A stretch of DNA of 64,000 nucleotides from contig NC_053137.1 in assembly GCF_016808335.1 (NCBI RefSeq), forward strand, positions 3,804,955 through 3,868,954, given 5' to 3'. The translations under genes were made by a program, and so were the position numbers. Shown here piece after piece: positions 35,763 through 47,085 of the stretch (the stretch's first letter is position 1; each line of letters opens with the position of its first letter). This stretch comes from Panicum virgatum (lineage: Eukaryota; Streptophyta; Magnoliopsida; Poales; Poaceae). The notes below the pieces were generated by a model. It saw only the letters and a list, made by a program, of their open reading frames with translations, ran no database searches and was not told the DNA's origin.

Positions 35763-35771
35763 TGGTATCAG
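35763..35771 (+). promoter_or_regulatory. Primer-binding site of the copia element
   Basis: TGGTATCAG begins one base after the LTR and matches the 3' end of initiator tRNA-Met; complementarity is lost after nine bases. Confidence 0.8.
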
Positions 35772-35879
35772 TCGCCTACACACGTGTAGATCGAGGTCGG
35801 GATAGAAAGATTCGAGTGCGAATCGAAAGCAAATCAAAAGAAAAAGATCGATTTCAAATCAAATCGAATAGCAAACTCT

Positions 35880-36420
35880 AACCCTAGAGCATAGGGCGGT
35901 GGGTACTGACCTGCACCGTCCCACAGCCGGCCGCCCTCGTGCGGGACAAACCCGCGCAGCCCGCTTCGTCGGGGCGCGGGACAAGACGCTCCACCGCTCG
36001 CCGCCGGGACGCCGGGGCGCACGCGCGCGGGCTCGAAAGCAAGGCGCCATCCATGGCGAGCTCGACGGCGGCGCGCTCACCCACCGGCGAGCGCGCACAC
36101 CGGCGAGCAAGCCGCGACGGCGCCGCTTTGTCCTCTCCTCCGCGGCCGCCATGGCCGTCGCCTCCGCTCCGTGGCTGCCGCTGCGTCGCGTGGAGAGAGA
36201 GGGGGAGGGAGAAAGAGTCGCTAGGGTTTCGGGAAACACCGGCGTCGCCGGTTTTGATCCCGCGAGGGTCGCGGCCGGCCGTCGGATCAGATCCGACGGC
36301 CGAGAGAGCTCCGCGGCGTCCCGGGCTGAATAAGGCCCAGGTGGGCGAGCGTGATGGGCCGACTTGGTGGCCCGCCCGTTGGCTGTCGGGCCGAAGGCCT
36401 GGCACGGCGCGTCGCGGGCT
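35880..36420 (-). other. GC-rich block in the copia leader resembling an antisense gene start
   Basis: Between the primer site and gag, both AT-rich in this element, lies about 540 bp of GC-rich DNA. Read on the minus strand it has AAACCCTAG and CT-rich leader-like DNA, then ATG at about 36152 opening an Ala/Arg-rich frame (starting MAAAEERTKRRRRG) up to a possible donor GTCAGTACC near 35912. It may be a captured host exon in reverse or simply the leader of this family. Confidence 0.35.
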
Positions 36421-36847
36421 GTATTCGGTATTGGGTCACTTGAACAGTAAAATATTTAATCCATTTTCTTTTTTCCAGAAGCAATTTCAATAGTTTTTTG
36501 AATGGTTTTGATTATAGTTTGATCTCTATTCAATTTTGCACCAACGTGTTTATTGTTTAGAGATAAAAGTTTATAGTTTTGCTTCTGAAAATAGAAATTC
36601 ATACATGTTTCCGCTGCTAAGTTTATATAGTTGCTTTTATACTTTAATTCGAACTAACGAGACAATTAAAGTTTAAGAGCATGATTAAAAGGTTATTTTT
36701 GAGGATTATGGTATTGTTAATTTTCTGACTAACGTTGTTAATTACAATACTGTAATTTCATAGTTTTTGTGCATTTATTTCTATTTCTGCCCAACGGTGA
36801 TATAGATTTAATTCCATAAACAGTTGTATGTTCTATTTTGACCAACG

Positions 36848-39800
36848 TTGGAATTTTACATGCAATTGTTGTTATTATGTTCTCACTATTTTTTGAAATT
36901 TTCAGCGGGGAAGAACTTGATGGGATTCATCAGTCACATCCCGACTCTAAAAGGAGACAACTATGGCGAATGGATCAAGAAGGTTGATCTTGCTTTCGTC
37001 TGTGGAGAAGTGGATGAGATCATCACCACTCCAAAGCCCACTGAGCCACCGGCTCCAGTGAGAGGAGATTCTGACACTGATGCTGAGTGGCAGAAAAAGC
37101 AAAGGGACTATGCTCCCTTACAGATGGCTTATGATCTCGAAAAGACAAAGTGGAATAACGCCAACAAGAAATGTGTGGCAGTTATAAAGAACACAATTGA
37201 TCCTAACATTTTGGGTTCAATTGGAGAGTGTGATTTAGCTGCAGAGTACCTTGAAAAGATAAAGAACCAGTTTACTGGTTCTTCAAAGACTTATGCTACA
37301 CAGATCATAGAGCAGTTGATCACAAAGAGGTACTATGGCAATGCCGGTACAATAAGAGATCATATCATGGGGATGTGCGCTTTGAACTCCAAGCTCAAAC
37401 CAATGAACTTGGATCTCAAGGAAGAGTTTATGGTGCACCTGGTGTTCGCCTCTCTGCCAAAAGAGTTTGCAACATTTGTTGTAAACTATAACTCACAGCC
37501 AGAGAAGTGGAACATGGAAAAGGCAATTGCCATGTGTGCACAAGAGGAAGATAGACTCAAGAAACAGAATGGTGGGTCTGTCAATTTTGTGCATAATAAC
37601 AAGAAAATGCCTTTCCATGCTGCTTCTTCCTCTAAAGCTAAAGACAAAGCCCCTATGCCACAGAAGTATCAGCAACAGCGTCAGCAACAGCGCACTCTAG
37701 CTCAAGATGAGTGCTTCCACTGTTTTGACAAGGGGCATCGCAAAACAGATTGTCCCGCTTATTTAAAGATGATAATGGCAAAGAATGGTGAGAATGTAAT
37801 TTCATTTGTTAATGAATCCCTGTATTTAAAGTTTTCTAAATCTACTTGGTGGATTGATTCTGGTGCAACTGTGCATGTTGCAAATTCTTTACAGGGATTC
37901 CGTCCGACAAGGACTACGCTAAGAAGCGAAAGACAAATTAAAGTCGCGAATGGAGTACAAGCAGATGTGGAAGCTGTTGGCGATGTCTCCCTCGAGCTAG
38001 TTAATGGTTTCATGCTTGTATTAAAAGATATTTTATTTGTTCCTTCGCTTCAAAGAAACTTAATCAGTGTATCACGCTTAGACACAGATGGTTTTGGTTG
38101 TCATTTTGCGAATGGCAAATGTGAACTATGGTTTGATAATAATTGTATTGGTGATGCTGTCCTTTACAATGATCTTTATTTATTATCTATGCGTGATAAA
38201 GTGCATTCTGTATGTAATGTGAATGTGAATGAATCCTTGTCAGAGAAAGAAACAAAGAAAAGAAAGAGAACTCAAGATACTTCATCGAAATTATGGCACT
38301 GTCGTTTAGGCCATATTTCGAGGGGGAGAATTGAAAGATTAGTGAAAAGTGAATTTCTTCCACAGCTAGAGTTCTCTGATCTTGAACAATGCGTTGAATG
38401 CATTAAAGGAAAATTTGTAAAGCAAATCAAAAAGGGTGCCAAACGAAGTGCAGGAACATTAGAAATAATCCACACTGACATATGTGGCCCGTTTCCTGTG
38501 AAAAGTGTGGATGGTTATGATTCGTTCATAACATTCACAGACGATTACTCCCGTTATGGTTACATTTATCCAATTAAAGAAAGATCTGAGGCATTGGATA
38601 AATTTAAAATATTCAAAGCTGAAGTTGAAAATCAGCTTGACAAAAGAATTAAAATAGTAAGATCAGACCGTGGAGGGGAGTACTACGGTCGACATACCCC
38701 TTATGGACAAGTTCCTGGACCTTTTGCGAGGTTTTTACAGGAAAATGGAATAGTTGCTCAATACTCTACACCGGGGGAGCCTCAGCAAAATGGAGTAGCT
38801 GAAAGGCGCAACCGTACACTAATGGATATGGTGCGCAGTATGATAAGTTATTCCACATTGCCATTGAGTCTGTGGATGGAGGCGTTAAAAACCGCCATCC
38901 ATATTCTCAACAGAGTGCCAAGCAAATCGGTGCCCAAAACACCGTATGAGCTATGGATAGGAAGAGAACCCTCACTGACTCACCTACGGGTCTGGGGGAG
39001 CCCAGCTGAGGCTAAAGTGTTTAATCCAAATATTGGAAAACTGGATCCCAAAACTGTAAGCTACCATTTTATAGGCTATCCTGAAAAGTCGAAAGGTTTT
39101 CGTTTCTACTGCCCAGACAGACATACAAAGTTTGTAGAAACGAGACATGCTGTCTTTCTAGAAAATGAAATGATCAGAGGGAGCATGGTACCTAGAGAAA
39201 TTGACCTTGAGGAGAAGCGGGTGTACGTGCCTATTCCTATGATTCAAGAGCCATTTTTCTCACTACCTGTTGATGCTGCACCAAAAGTTCCTGAAATAGT
39301 GACGTCAGTACCTTCTTCGGTTGTTGCTGCGCCGACTATTCCAGTTATTACGGTGTCAACACCTGTCGCAACTCCACCCATACCAACAGTGAACGAAGGT
39401 TTGGAACATGTCATCCAGGAACCGCCTGAACCCGCGGTTGGACATGAGGAGGAGGAGCTACAGCCCCCTATGGAAAATGTGCCAGAAGTTGATGCACAAA
39501 ATGTGCCACAAGCAGTGGCCCTTAGAAGGTCACAAAGAGAAAGAAGGTCGGCTATTTCTAGCGACTATGAAGTTTATAATACAGAAGAGGTTCATATGGA
39601 GGGTGATCCCACTTCATATGAAGAAGCCATGAGAAGTATTCACTCATCTAAATGGCTGGAAGCTATGAAGGATGAGATGAAATCAATGAGTTCCAATGGT
39701 GTTTGGGACTTAGAGGAAATTCCTAAAGGAGCCAAAACAGTAGGCTGTAAATGGGTTTACAAGATAAAACATGACTCCAAAGGGAATGTAGAAAGGTTCA

Positions 39801-41177
39801 AAGCACGGCTCGTAGCAAAAGGCTTTACGCAAAGAGAAGGGATAGACTATAACGAAACCTTTTCTCCGGTTTCGTGTAAAGATTCCTTCAGGGTTATAAT
39901 GGCATTGGTGGCACATTATGATTTAGAGTTACATCAGATGGATGTAAAGACGGCATTCCTTAACGGGGATTTGTATGAAAATGTTTACATGGCACAACCA
40001 AAAGGTTTTGTCGTAAAAGAAAAAAGAACATATGGGGTGTCACTTAAAGAAATCCATTTATGGATTAAAGCAAGCCTCTAGGTAGTGGTATTTAAAGTTT
40101 GATGAAACCATAAGAAAATTTGGGTTTAAAGAAAATGAGGAGGACAATTGCATTTATGCAAAGTTCGGAAGTGGAAAATTTATTTTCCTGATCCTATATG
40201 TGGATGACATTCTACTTGCTAGTAGCGATGTTGGTCTGCTACTGGAGACAAAGAAATTCTTGTCCTCAAACTTTGATATGAAAGATCTTGGTGAACCTTC
40301 ATTTGTTTTGGGAATTGAAATTCACCGAAATAGAACAAAGGGGGTATTGGGACTGTCACAAAAGACATACTTAGAAAAAGTTCTAAAGAAATACAGTATG
40401 CATATGTGCAAGCCTTCACCTGCTCCAATAGTCAAGGGCGATAGATTTGCGAAATTTTAATGTCCCAGGAACCAGTATGAGATCGATCAAATGAAAGCGG
40501 TTCCATATGCTTCAGCTGTCGGAAGGCTACAGTATGCTCAAGTTTGTACACGCCCTGACTTAGCATTTGTTACCGGGATACTTGGCAGATATCAAAGTAA
40601 TCCAGGACAGACACACTGGATCATGGTAAAGAAAGCATTATGTTATGTACAAGGCACAAAAGGCCTCATGCTAATATACAGAAAATCTGATTCCCTAGAG
40701 ATAGAAGGGTACTCAGATGCGGATTTTACGGGGGACATCAATGACCGAAAGTCCACGTCTGGTTATGTGTTCACACTCGCAGGGGGAGCTATATCGTGGA
40801 AAAGTTCCAAACAAAGCGTCACTGCATCATCGACGATGTACACTGAATTTGTGGCATGTTATGAGGCCTCGGGACAGGTTGAATGGTTAAAGAAATTTAT
40901 ACCCGGTTTAAGAGTGGTAGACAGCATTCAAAGACTACTCAGAATGTACTGCGACAATGAACCAGCAGTGTTTTATGCTCACAACAATAAGTCAAGTGGT
41001 GCTGCCAAACACATTGACATAAAGTTTTATATTGTGAAGGAGAAAATCCAGAATCACTCTATTACACTCGAGCATATAAGTACAAAGAAAATGCTTGCGG
41101 ATCCGCTCACTAAAGGCTTACCACCCAATGTGTTCATGGAACACATAGCCGGCATGGGTTTAAGGGAAAGCCTGTGA
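36848..41177 (+). pseudogene. Copia gag-pol polyprotein, broken in reverse transcriptase
   Basis: The first open stretch (36848-40081, 1077 residues) covers gag, a CCHC zinc knuckle ([14 protein letters not shown], about residue 289), protease (DSGATVH, about 337), integrase zinc motif (HCRLGH) and catalytic core, and the start of reverse transcriptase ([11 protein letters not shown]). The likely gag start is the in-frame ATG at 36920. A frameshift near 40020, a TAG at 40083-40085 and a TAA at 40458-40460 break the rest. The second stretch carries the YVDDILL catalytic motif (around 40197) and the third (40491-41177) RNase H with SDADFTGDINDRKSTSG. The element is therefore non-autonomous now. 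Confidence 0.95.
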
Positions 41178-41376
41178 TTTCTGGAAAACAAAAGGGCCCA
41201 AGAGATAAAGAATTTGTTTCAAAACAGTGATGTGTATGGTAGCTGTTGAGTCCATCGGTCTTGGACCGTGACGATAAAACATGCTCTATTCATTAATCTG
41301 TGATGGAACAACTAAAGGAAAAAGTTTCAAGTTAAAGTATAAAGTTAAAAGAACAAAGTGAGATCAAGGGGGAGAA

Positions 41377-41909
41377 TGTTGGATTGATCTCTTTCCTAAT
41401 AGACCCAACGGTCTATTAGGACCTTGATTTGCGCCCTGATCGGGGGCGCCCAACCTTAATGGTTGGTGGGCCCCCGCTGCACAGCGCTAAATAAAGAGGG
41501 GTGAAGGGGCCGGGGCACGGTGACCGAAGTTCGTTGCGCCGCCAGTACCCACTCCCACATTCTAAACCCTAGCCGATCTAGAGGGTGCGCTGGAGTAGCG
41601 GGAAGCTTCACCGCCGCCTCCATCGACGTTGATCCATCGGCGTCGTTGCCATCACCCTCGACTTCGACGTCACGCTCACGACACCACTGCGCCGCTCGTC
41701 GCTGCCTTAGAGCAGATCGTCATCAGTGAACCGGAGATGGCCGCCGGATCGAGCTCAAATGCTGGTGGTGATGGTCTCTCTCTACTCTCTCACTGCGTTC
41801 CTTCATATATCGCTTATGCAATAGATCTAGAGTCTTTTGCACTTGATGTAAAGAAAAGAAAAGAAATCCTACTCAATTTATGCACTGTGTCGATCCTAGA
41901 GTTCTATCA
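41377..41909 (+). repeat. 3' LTR of the copia element
   Basis: This is 533 bp, nearly identical to the 5' LTR. Confidence 0.96.
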
Positions 41910-41914
41910 GTAAC

Positions 41915-42625
41915 TTGTCTAGTTTCTTCATGACGAATAGGGTTATATTTTTATCCTCCAAAAAATAAGGTCTATTTTCTACAAGAATTAAAAAGAAAAA
42001 CAGTTACGGGCGTGCATGCATGCATTCATGTAGCGTCGCCGTTCACAATCCCAAGCTATATATTAGCCACTCACAAGTCACAAACTCACAACCTAGGTAG
42101 GGCACGAGGCTGCATGCGTGCATGTAAGCAGGGCATGCTAATTACTCTATTTCATGAATGTAGGCCATTCACGTGGTATTCACGTGTGACCATTCGGTGG
42201 GTACTCTCGGTAAATCCACGCTTGCATCTCATTATTAGGGTATATTGTTTGTTTCTGCAAAGATGCTAATAATGCTACAATATAACAATTATTAGCTATT
42301 TATAAGAAGTAATAATTTTTAAACAAATTTAGTTTGGATAAAAAGTCAACAATGTTAATTGTTAAATACTTCTTGTACAACGTATTATATTTAATTTCTC
42401 TCTTATTCTTCCTTCTTGCTTTGAAAACTATATTAGTTTATTTCAATAAGTTTATTGGAGTAGGTCAATCCAATGACCAACAATGAATCGGAGAGACGTC
42501 ATCCATGAAAGATTTGAGCAACGTTGGAGACTGCAAATAATATAGACGCTTTCGTCCTTACACGAGCGGCACCCATTGCGTACAGAAAAAGATTTGACTG
42601 ATGAACTTTCAGAAAAACGCTGAGT
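41915..42625. other. Unassigned AT-rich DNA
   Basis: No gene or clear repeat was seen between the copia element and the next MITE. Confidence 0.4.
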
Positions 42626-42799
42626 CAGGGACGGATCTAGTGTGGGGGCTGGGGTCCGCCAGCCCCCCTACATGTTTGCACATCAAGGAAAAATAGGGGA
42701 GGAATAAGGGGACGAAGAAGAGAAGAAAGAAGGAGAGGAGGGCTGGAGGAGGAAGAAGGATGTCAGCCCCCCTGTCCATGAATCTTGGATCCGCCACTG
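42626..42799. mobile_element. hAT-type MITE
   Basis: The ends CAGGGACGGATCTAG and CTTGGATCCGCCACTG are inverted copies. Flanks CGCTGAGT and GCTCGAGT look like an 8-bp duplication differing by a small indel. The interior is purine-rich without coding capacity. Confidence 0.65.
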
Positions 42800-42997
42800 G
42801 CTCGAGTGATGATTAGGAATTTTTTTCGCAAAAAAATGATTAGAAATTTAGACAGATAATAACCCGAACGTGCATCCTGCCTCTGTCCCAGTCCATTATT
42901 GTTTGAGTTTGTTAACGGGTCTGTGAGATCCCAGATTCATTAACGGGCCAGCACCAGTTCAATTCGTAGAGCATTGGGCCATTGACACCCTTTTCCT

Positions 42998-43950
42998 GCC
43001 TTTTTTTCATTTTTATATTAAAAAAACAAAATTTCAAAAATATATGTCGAATAGGGAAATTTTCAAAAATGGGTGCCTGTCGCCCGACAGGGTGCCTGTC
43101 GCCCATCCAGTGGGCGACAGGATCTAAATGTAAAAAAAAATTATATTTAGGTCCTGGCGCTCAGGGCGCATTAAACAGTGAACTTGTAAAATCGATATAA
43201 AATCGTAGAAAAATCGAAAAAAATACAAACTCAACTGTTATGGATTCTATGAAATAATATCTACAACTTTTGTTACATAAAGTTTTTCATTTGATCAATG
43301 TATCTAAATCAAGAAAAATAGTTCTTGTACCTAGAAAAATCTGAAATAATTCATTTGGTCTAGTTGTGCTTATCTAAAATTTACCAAAAATATTTTTATA
43401 CCTCTTAGAAAATAAAATAATGGTACTGTAAAAGTTATGGCATTTAATACTCAGTATAGCAGCATGGATAAATAACCCATTTAAATTAGACATATTGCAA
43501 GATCTAATTTAAAAACTTATTCTAGAAATGTTTTCTGGGCCTACCAATTTTGTACAAGCCTATGCTCACCATATGTAACACTCTGGCCAAAGATTACATG
43601 CATCCAAAGGATGGATCTTTAGATTTAAATAAAAATGCATTAAACTAGTATTTAAAATAGAGCAAGATAAATTGATCAAATGAAAAACTTTATGTAATAA
43701 AAGTTGTAGATCTTGTTTCATAGAATCCATAACAGTTGAGTTTGTATTTTTTTTATTTTTCTATGATTTTATATCAATTTTACAACTTCACTGTTTAATG
43801 TCTCCTGCTCGCCAGGACCTAAATGTATTTTTTTTACATTTAGATCCTTTCGCCCACTGGATGGGCGACAGACATCTATTTTTGAAAATTTCCCTACTCT
43901 GCATATATTTTTGAAATTTTGTTTTTTTAAAATATAAAAATGAAAAAAGC
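42998..43950. mobile_element. Foldback element with arms of about 300 bp, Mutator-like duplication
   Basis: The left arm (42998 to about 43310) and right arm (about 43655 to 43950) are inverted copies with many point differences. The ends are GCCTTTTTTTC and GAAAAAAGC. The 11-bp sequence ACCCTTTTCCT flanks both sides (42987-42997 and 43951-43961), longer than any other duplication in the window and close to the 9-11 bp of Mutator elements. The left arm also carries a local palindrome, CCTGTCGCCCA, then TCCAG, then TGGGCGACAGG, at about 43087-43113. There is no transposase. Confidence 0.85.
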
Positions 43951-43961
43951 ACCCTTTTCCT

Positions 43962-44562
43962 CCTCGACTACGTCCACCAGGCTGAACTGGGTTGGTTTGG
44001 GCTCTGACATTGGGCATGGCTACTACAGAGGATCAGAAATCCCCTCAAAAATTCTATCCATCTTTCGGAAGGTAGAAAGAGGTTAAATCTTTCAATATTT
44101 GAGTTTCATGCTGATTACGGGGACTGTACAATCTCCTTCTTCTCCTCTCCTCTAGTTTGGCTTCTTCCTCCGTGGAGCGCCGCCGGCCGCATCCAGCACC
44201 GTTGAGGTGTTAGGGTTAGGGTTTAGGGTTGGGCTGGGAGCAAGAGGTGGGAAGAGCGGTCAACGGCGAAGCTGCTGCCGGGGCGAGGTGGTGGTCGAGG
44301 CCGGTGGCGAGGTTATAGATAGAGAGAGAGCCCGTCATATGGGACTCATATACTGACATCATGCAAAACCACTGTGAAAATCAGCTAGGGGTGACTCGTC
44401 CAGTTTTAAGAATTGAGGGGGTAAAATGTCTAATTTCGTAATTCGGAGATATTTTAGACTCCGTGAGGGGTAAATTAAACTTATTCCCCGAGAAAAAAAT
44501 AAAGGAAAACCCCTCCCCTTCCGAACCTCCACGAAGGCACGAAGACGATTCCAAGAGCGGTA
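43962..44562. other. 5' flank of the small gene
   Basis: A telomere-like stretch GTTAGGGTTAGGGTTTAGGG lies at about 44210. DNA near 44340-44500 has GGGGTGACTC and GGGGTAAA words, possibly MITE remnants. No gene was seen. Confidence 0.4.
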
Positions 44563-44738
44563 ATGGCCGCATCCGCCGGCGCTCTCCGTGCTCTTCGCCG
44601 CCTCCGACCAGTGCGGCTGGATCCGGCGCTGAGTTCTTCGTCCTGCAAGGTTTGGCATTCTCTCCTTTGTGCTACCAAGCGTCACGGTGATCGCATCGCT
44701 CACAAAAGAAAAATGATACCCTTCCCTTCCCTCTCCAG

Positions 44739-45100
44739 GTTCCCGCCGCCGCTGCCGCAGCCGGCAGCCTCCTCGGTGCGCCCCGCGCGATCCTCTCACC
44801 GCCCTCGGCTCCGTCGCTGTTCCGCTGCTACCGGAGCGAGGTAAAGATTGCAGCTTGTTCTTGTTTGTGCGTTTCGCCGCCTATCTTCGCTGACAGAAGT
44901 CGCCGGGCCGCATTGCTAGGGGCATGCCGCCGCCTTCCTCCCGGGTGTGCCCCACGCGGGCCTGGTCTCACCGCGCTCAGCGCCGTCCATGCTCCACCAC
45001 TACTCGAGCGAGGTAAAGCTTGCAACTTGTTGATGCGGGCATTTCTATGTCTACTATCGCTAATCGAAGTTGCTGACCCCATTGTTAGGGGCGTGCCACC
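44739..45100 (+). repeat. Tandem duplication of an exon plus its intron
   Basis: Exon 2 plus intron (44739-44919) and exon 3 plus intron (44920-45088) are diverged copies; both exons end ...AGCGAG at a GTAAAG donor and both introns end GCTAGGGGCATGCC or GTTAGGGGCGTGCC. A partial third copy starts at 45089. Confidence 0.8.
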
Positions 45101-46049
45101 ACCACCACAGCCAAGGAACGCTTGGAGCTGCACCCTTTTCTCCTGGTGAGTTGATCGAACCTCCCCCTCTCAAATATAAGCATGCTGTGGCATAATTAAT
45201 CAAATTCTTTTTTTTTAGAAAGACAATTAATCAAACTCAGCATTTGCACCTTCAGGAGAATGTGTTCACAACCTCCCTTACTGTTGCCAAATCCAGCAGC
45301 ATGCTTTGACATTCTTTCTGCTTCAAGAATAAAAGGCAAAACTTTATTGCATTGTTCTATCAAAGATGATTCGATTGTGGTGAAATAGTAACTATGTAGC
45401 AGCAGATTCATAGTCGGTTCAGATCCTGTGATGCATAATATAATCATGGGTTGCAACTGCACACCTTTAGAGTCCTGAGCATGAAACTTGATCTTTTACT
45501 GCATCATTTTCCACCTTTACTGCGTTTTTCCACATGATTAGTTTGCCACTTCAGAAAAGAAAAAAAAATGTAAATTTGCTCATCGCACAAACTAATACCA
45601 AGATGAGTTCTTTTCTTTATAACTAAGGATTTGTTACTATTTTTTGAACCGAAGGATTTGTTACTATCTTCTGTTAAAAGTGTCTGATTGTAGTCTTCAG
45701 TTCATTTGAGTTTGAATTAGAACTATGGTGTTATCTGTGGTCCATGTCATGTCAAGTTTCTTTAGTATCATCCAAACAAGCTTCATATGCATATTGTTCA
45801 CTTATAGGAGAGGCTTGAGAACCTAAAGCAGATAGAGGATGACATTCAACAGCTAGGAATTACCAAGCAAGGTTAAGGAGAGAATTGGATGAACTCAAGA
45901 TGGAAATGAGGTAATGAGTAATGACTAAGGTTGTTACAGCTTAATTTTCTTTGTAGTATAGTATGTTTCTTTAACACAGGTTTTTTTGTTTTTCCTTCTC
46001 AGAAGGCGTGAGCTTCAGGACCTAGCAAGGACAAGGAGAGTTGAGATGA

Positions 46050-46101
46050 TTGCAGACATCACTTGTGCAGTCATACTAGACATCACTTCTGTAGTCATGC
46101 T
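46050..46101 (+). repeat. In-frame 24-bp tandem duplication in the last exon
   Basis: GACATCACTTGTGCAGTCAT followed by ACTA is repeated with three changes, adding eight residues to the hydrophobic C-terminus of the small gene. Confidence 0.8.
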
Positions 46102-46135
46102 AGTCGCTCATTTCATCTTGGTTATTGGGCACTAG

Positions 46136-47085
46136 ATTTTGGCTTAATTTCGTTGGATGCAAGGAGAGGAGCCAACCAAGCAAAAGTTTGATCCTTGTTT
46201 CTGTTGTAATGTGGTGATGTAATGTTCATACACTTGTGTTGTTCCTAGTTGAACTAGACTTGTAGTTCCCAGTTAAGCTAGAGGATGTTGGTATGAGCAT
46301 CTCAGTGAGAGTTCTGAACATACATTTCTTTTGCAGTAACAGAGTTCTTATTATGTGACTAGTATAATACTACTATCTTGCAGTACCCTTCACTGCTTTA
46401 ACCCAGTTCCTTTATTGATCTTTGTTAGGACAGTTGAACTCCGTTAACATTTCCAGGTTCTTTTCTTCAAAGTTCTTCTCTAGCGTCTGTCAATTGATGT
46501 AGGCTGACTGTGTTTATAACTTACAACCGAGAGCACACACCTCGCAATATCATTTTAAGTAATTAGCAAACCTGATTTCGTAATTGCCATGCATCCTATC
46601 ATGATACGTCTTGTTGTTTTGTGTTCAGATGAATCTTGAATTTTAACCATGCTAAGATCTGGTAAGGCGCACATTATTTCGCAATACGCCATGCATCCAC
46701 CATCAATTTGCCCTCCCACCGTCCATATAAAATAAAGCACATAGGGACTTTTAAAAATCTTAAAATTGTTTAAGTAGGTGCTTAGATGCTTTTAAGGGAG
46801 ACCTAAATTGGCTCTCCACACCAAACAAGATTTGCCTTGCCAAACCTTGACAAGCAAGGCTAGTCTGGGCTAATGCTAAATCTAGATGCAACGATGGACA
46901 TGGGCAATATGGTACAATAAAATGAAACAGAACACTTAGGAAACCAATGACATTCCATTTGAAATTGATGGCATCAAGACGAGGCCAAAAACACTTGGAT
47001 TTCCCTGCTACAGCAGTACTTGAGTTTCAGACAACACACACGCTAACACACGGGCTGTTAATCTAGTGCTAGTGAATGAGCCTAG
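46136..47085. other. Shared 3' flanks of two genes
   Basis: This holds the 3' flank of the small gene and, from the right, that of the receptor kinase. No gene features were seen. Confidence 0.5.

Larger units (their letters stand above)
35227..41909 (+). mobile_element. Ty1/copia LTR retrotransposon, near-complete
   Basis: LTRs at 35227-35761 and 41377-41909 start TGTTGGATTG and end TTCTATCA, and a perfect duplication GTAAC flanks the element (35222-35226 and 41910-41914). A primer-binding site (TGGTATCAG) follows the 5' LTR and a purine tract (AAGGGGGAGAA) precedes the 3' LTR. Domain order gag, protease, integrase, reverse transcriptase, RNase H defines copia. By eye the LTRs differ at nine positions and one 2-bp indel, about 98% identity, so insertion is recent in evolutionary terms. 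Confidence 0.97.
44563..46135 (+). pseudogene. Small multi-exon gene of unknown function, frameshifted
   Basis: Exons placed by eye are 44563-44649, 44739-44840, 44920-45012, 45089-45145, 45808-45910 and 46003-46135. The first four junctions are all in phase 0. The N-terminus (MAASAGALRALRRLRP) is basic and Ala-rich, like an organelle-targeting peptide. Exon 5 encodes ERLENLKQIEDDIQQLGITK and then reaches TAA at 45874. One base earlier or later the frame continues as LRRELDELKMEMR into exon 6 (RRELQDLARTRRVEMIADIT) and ends with a hydrophobic segment and TAG at 46133. So a single-base loss near 45870 probably broke a small coiled-coil, membrane-anchored protein. I do not recognise the family. 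Exons 2 and 3 are tandem duplicates. Confidence 0.6.
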
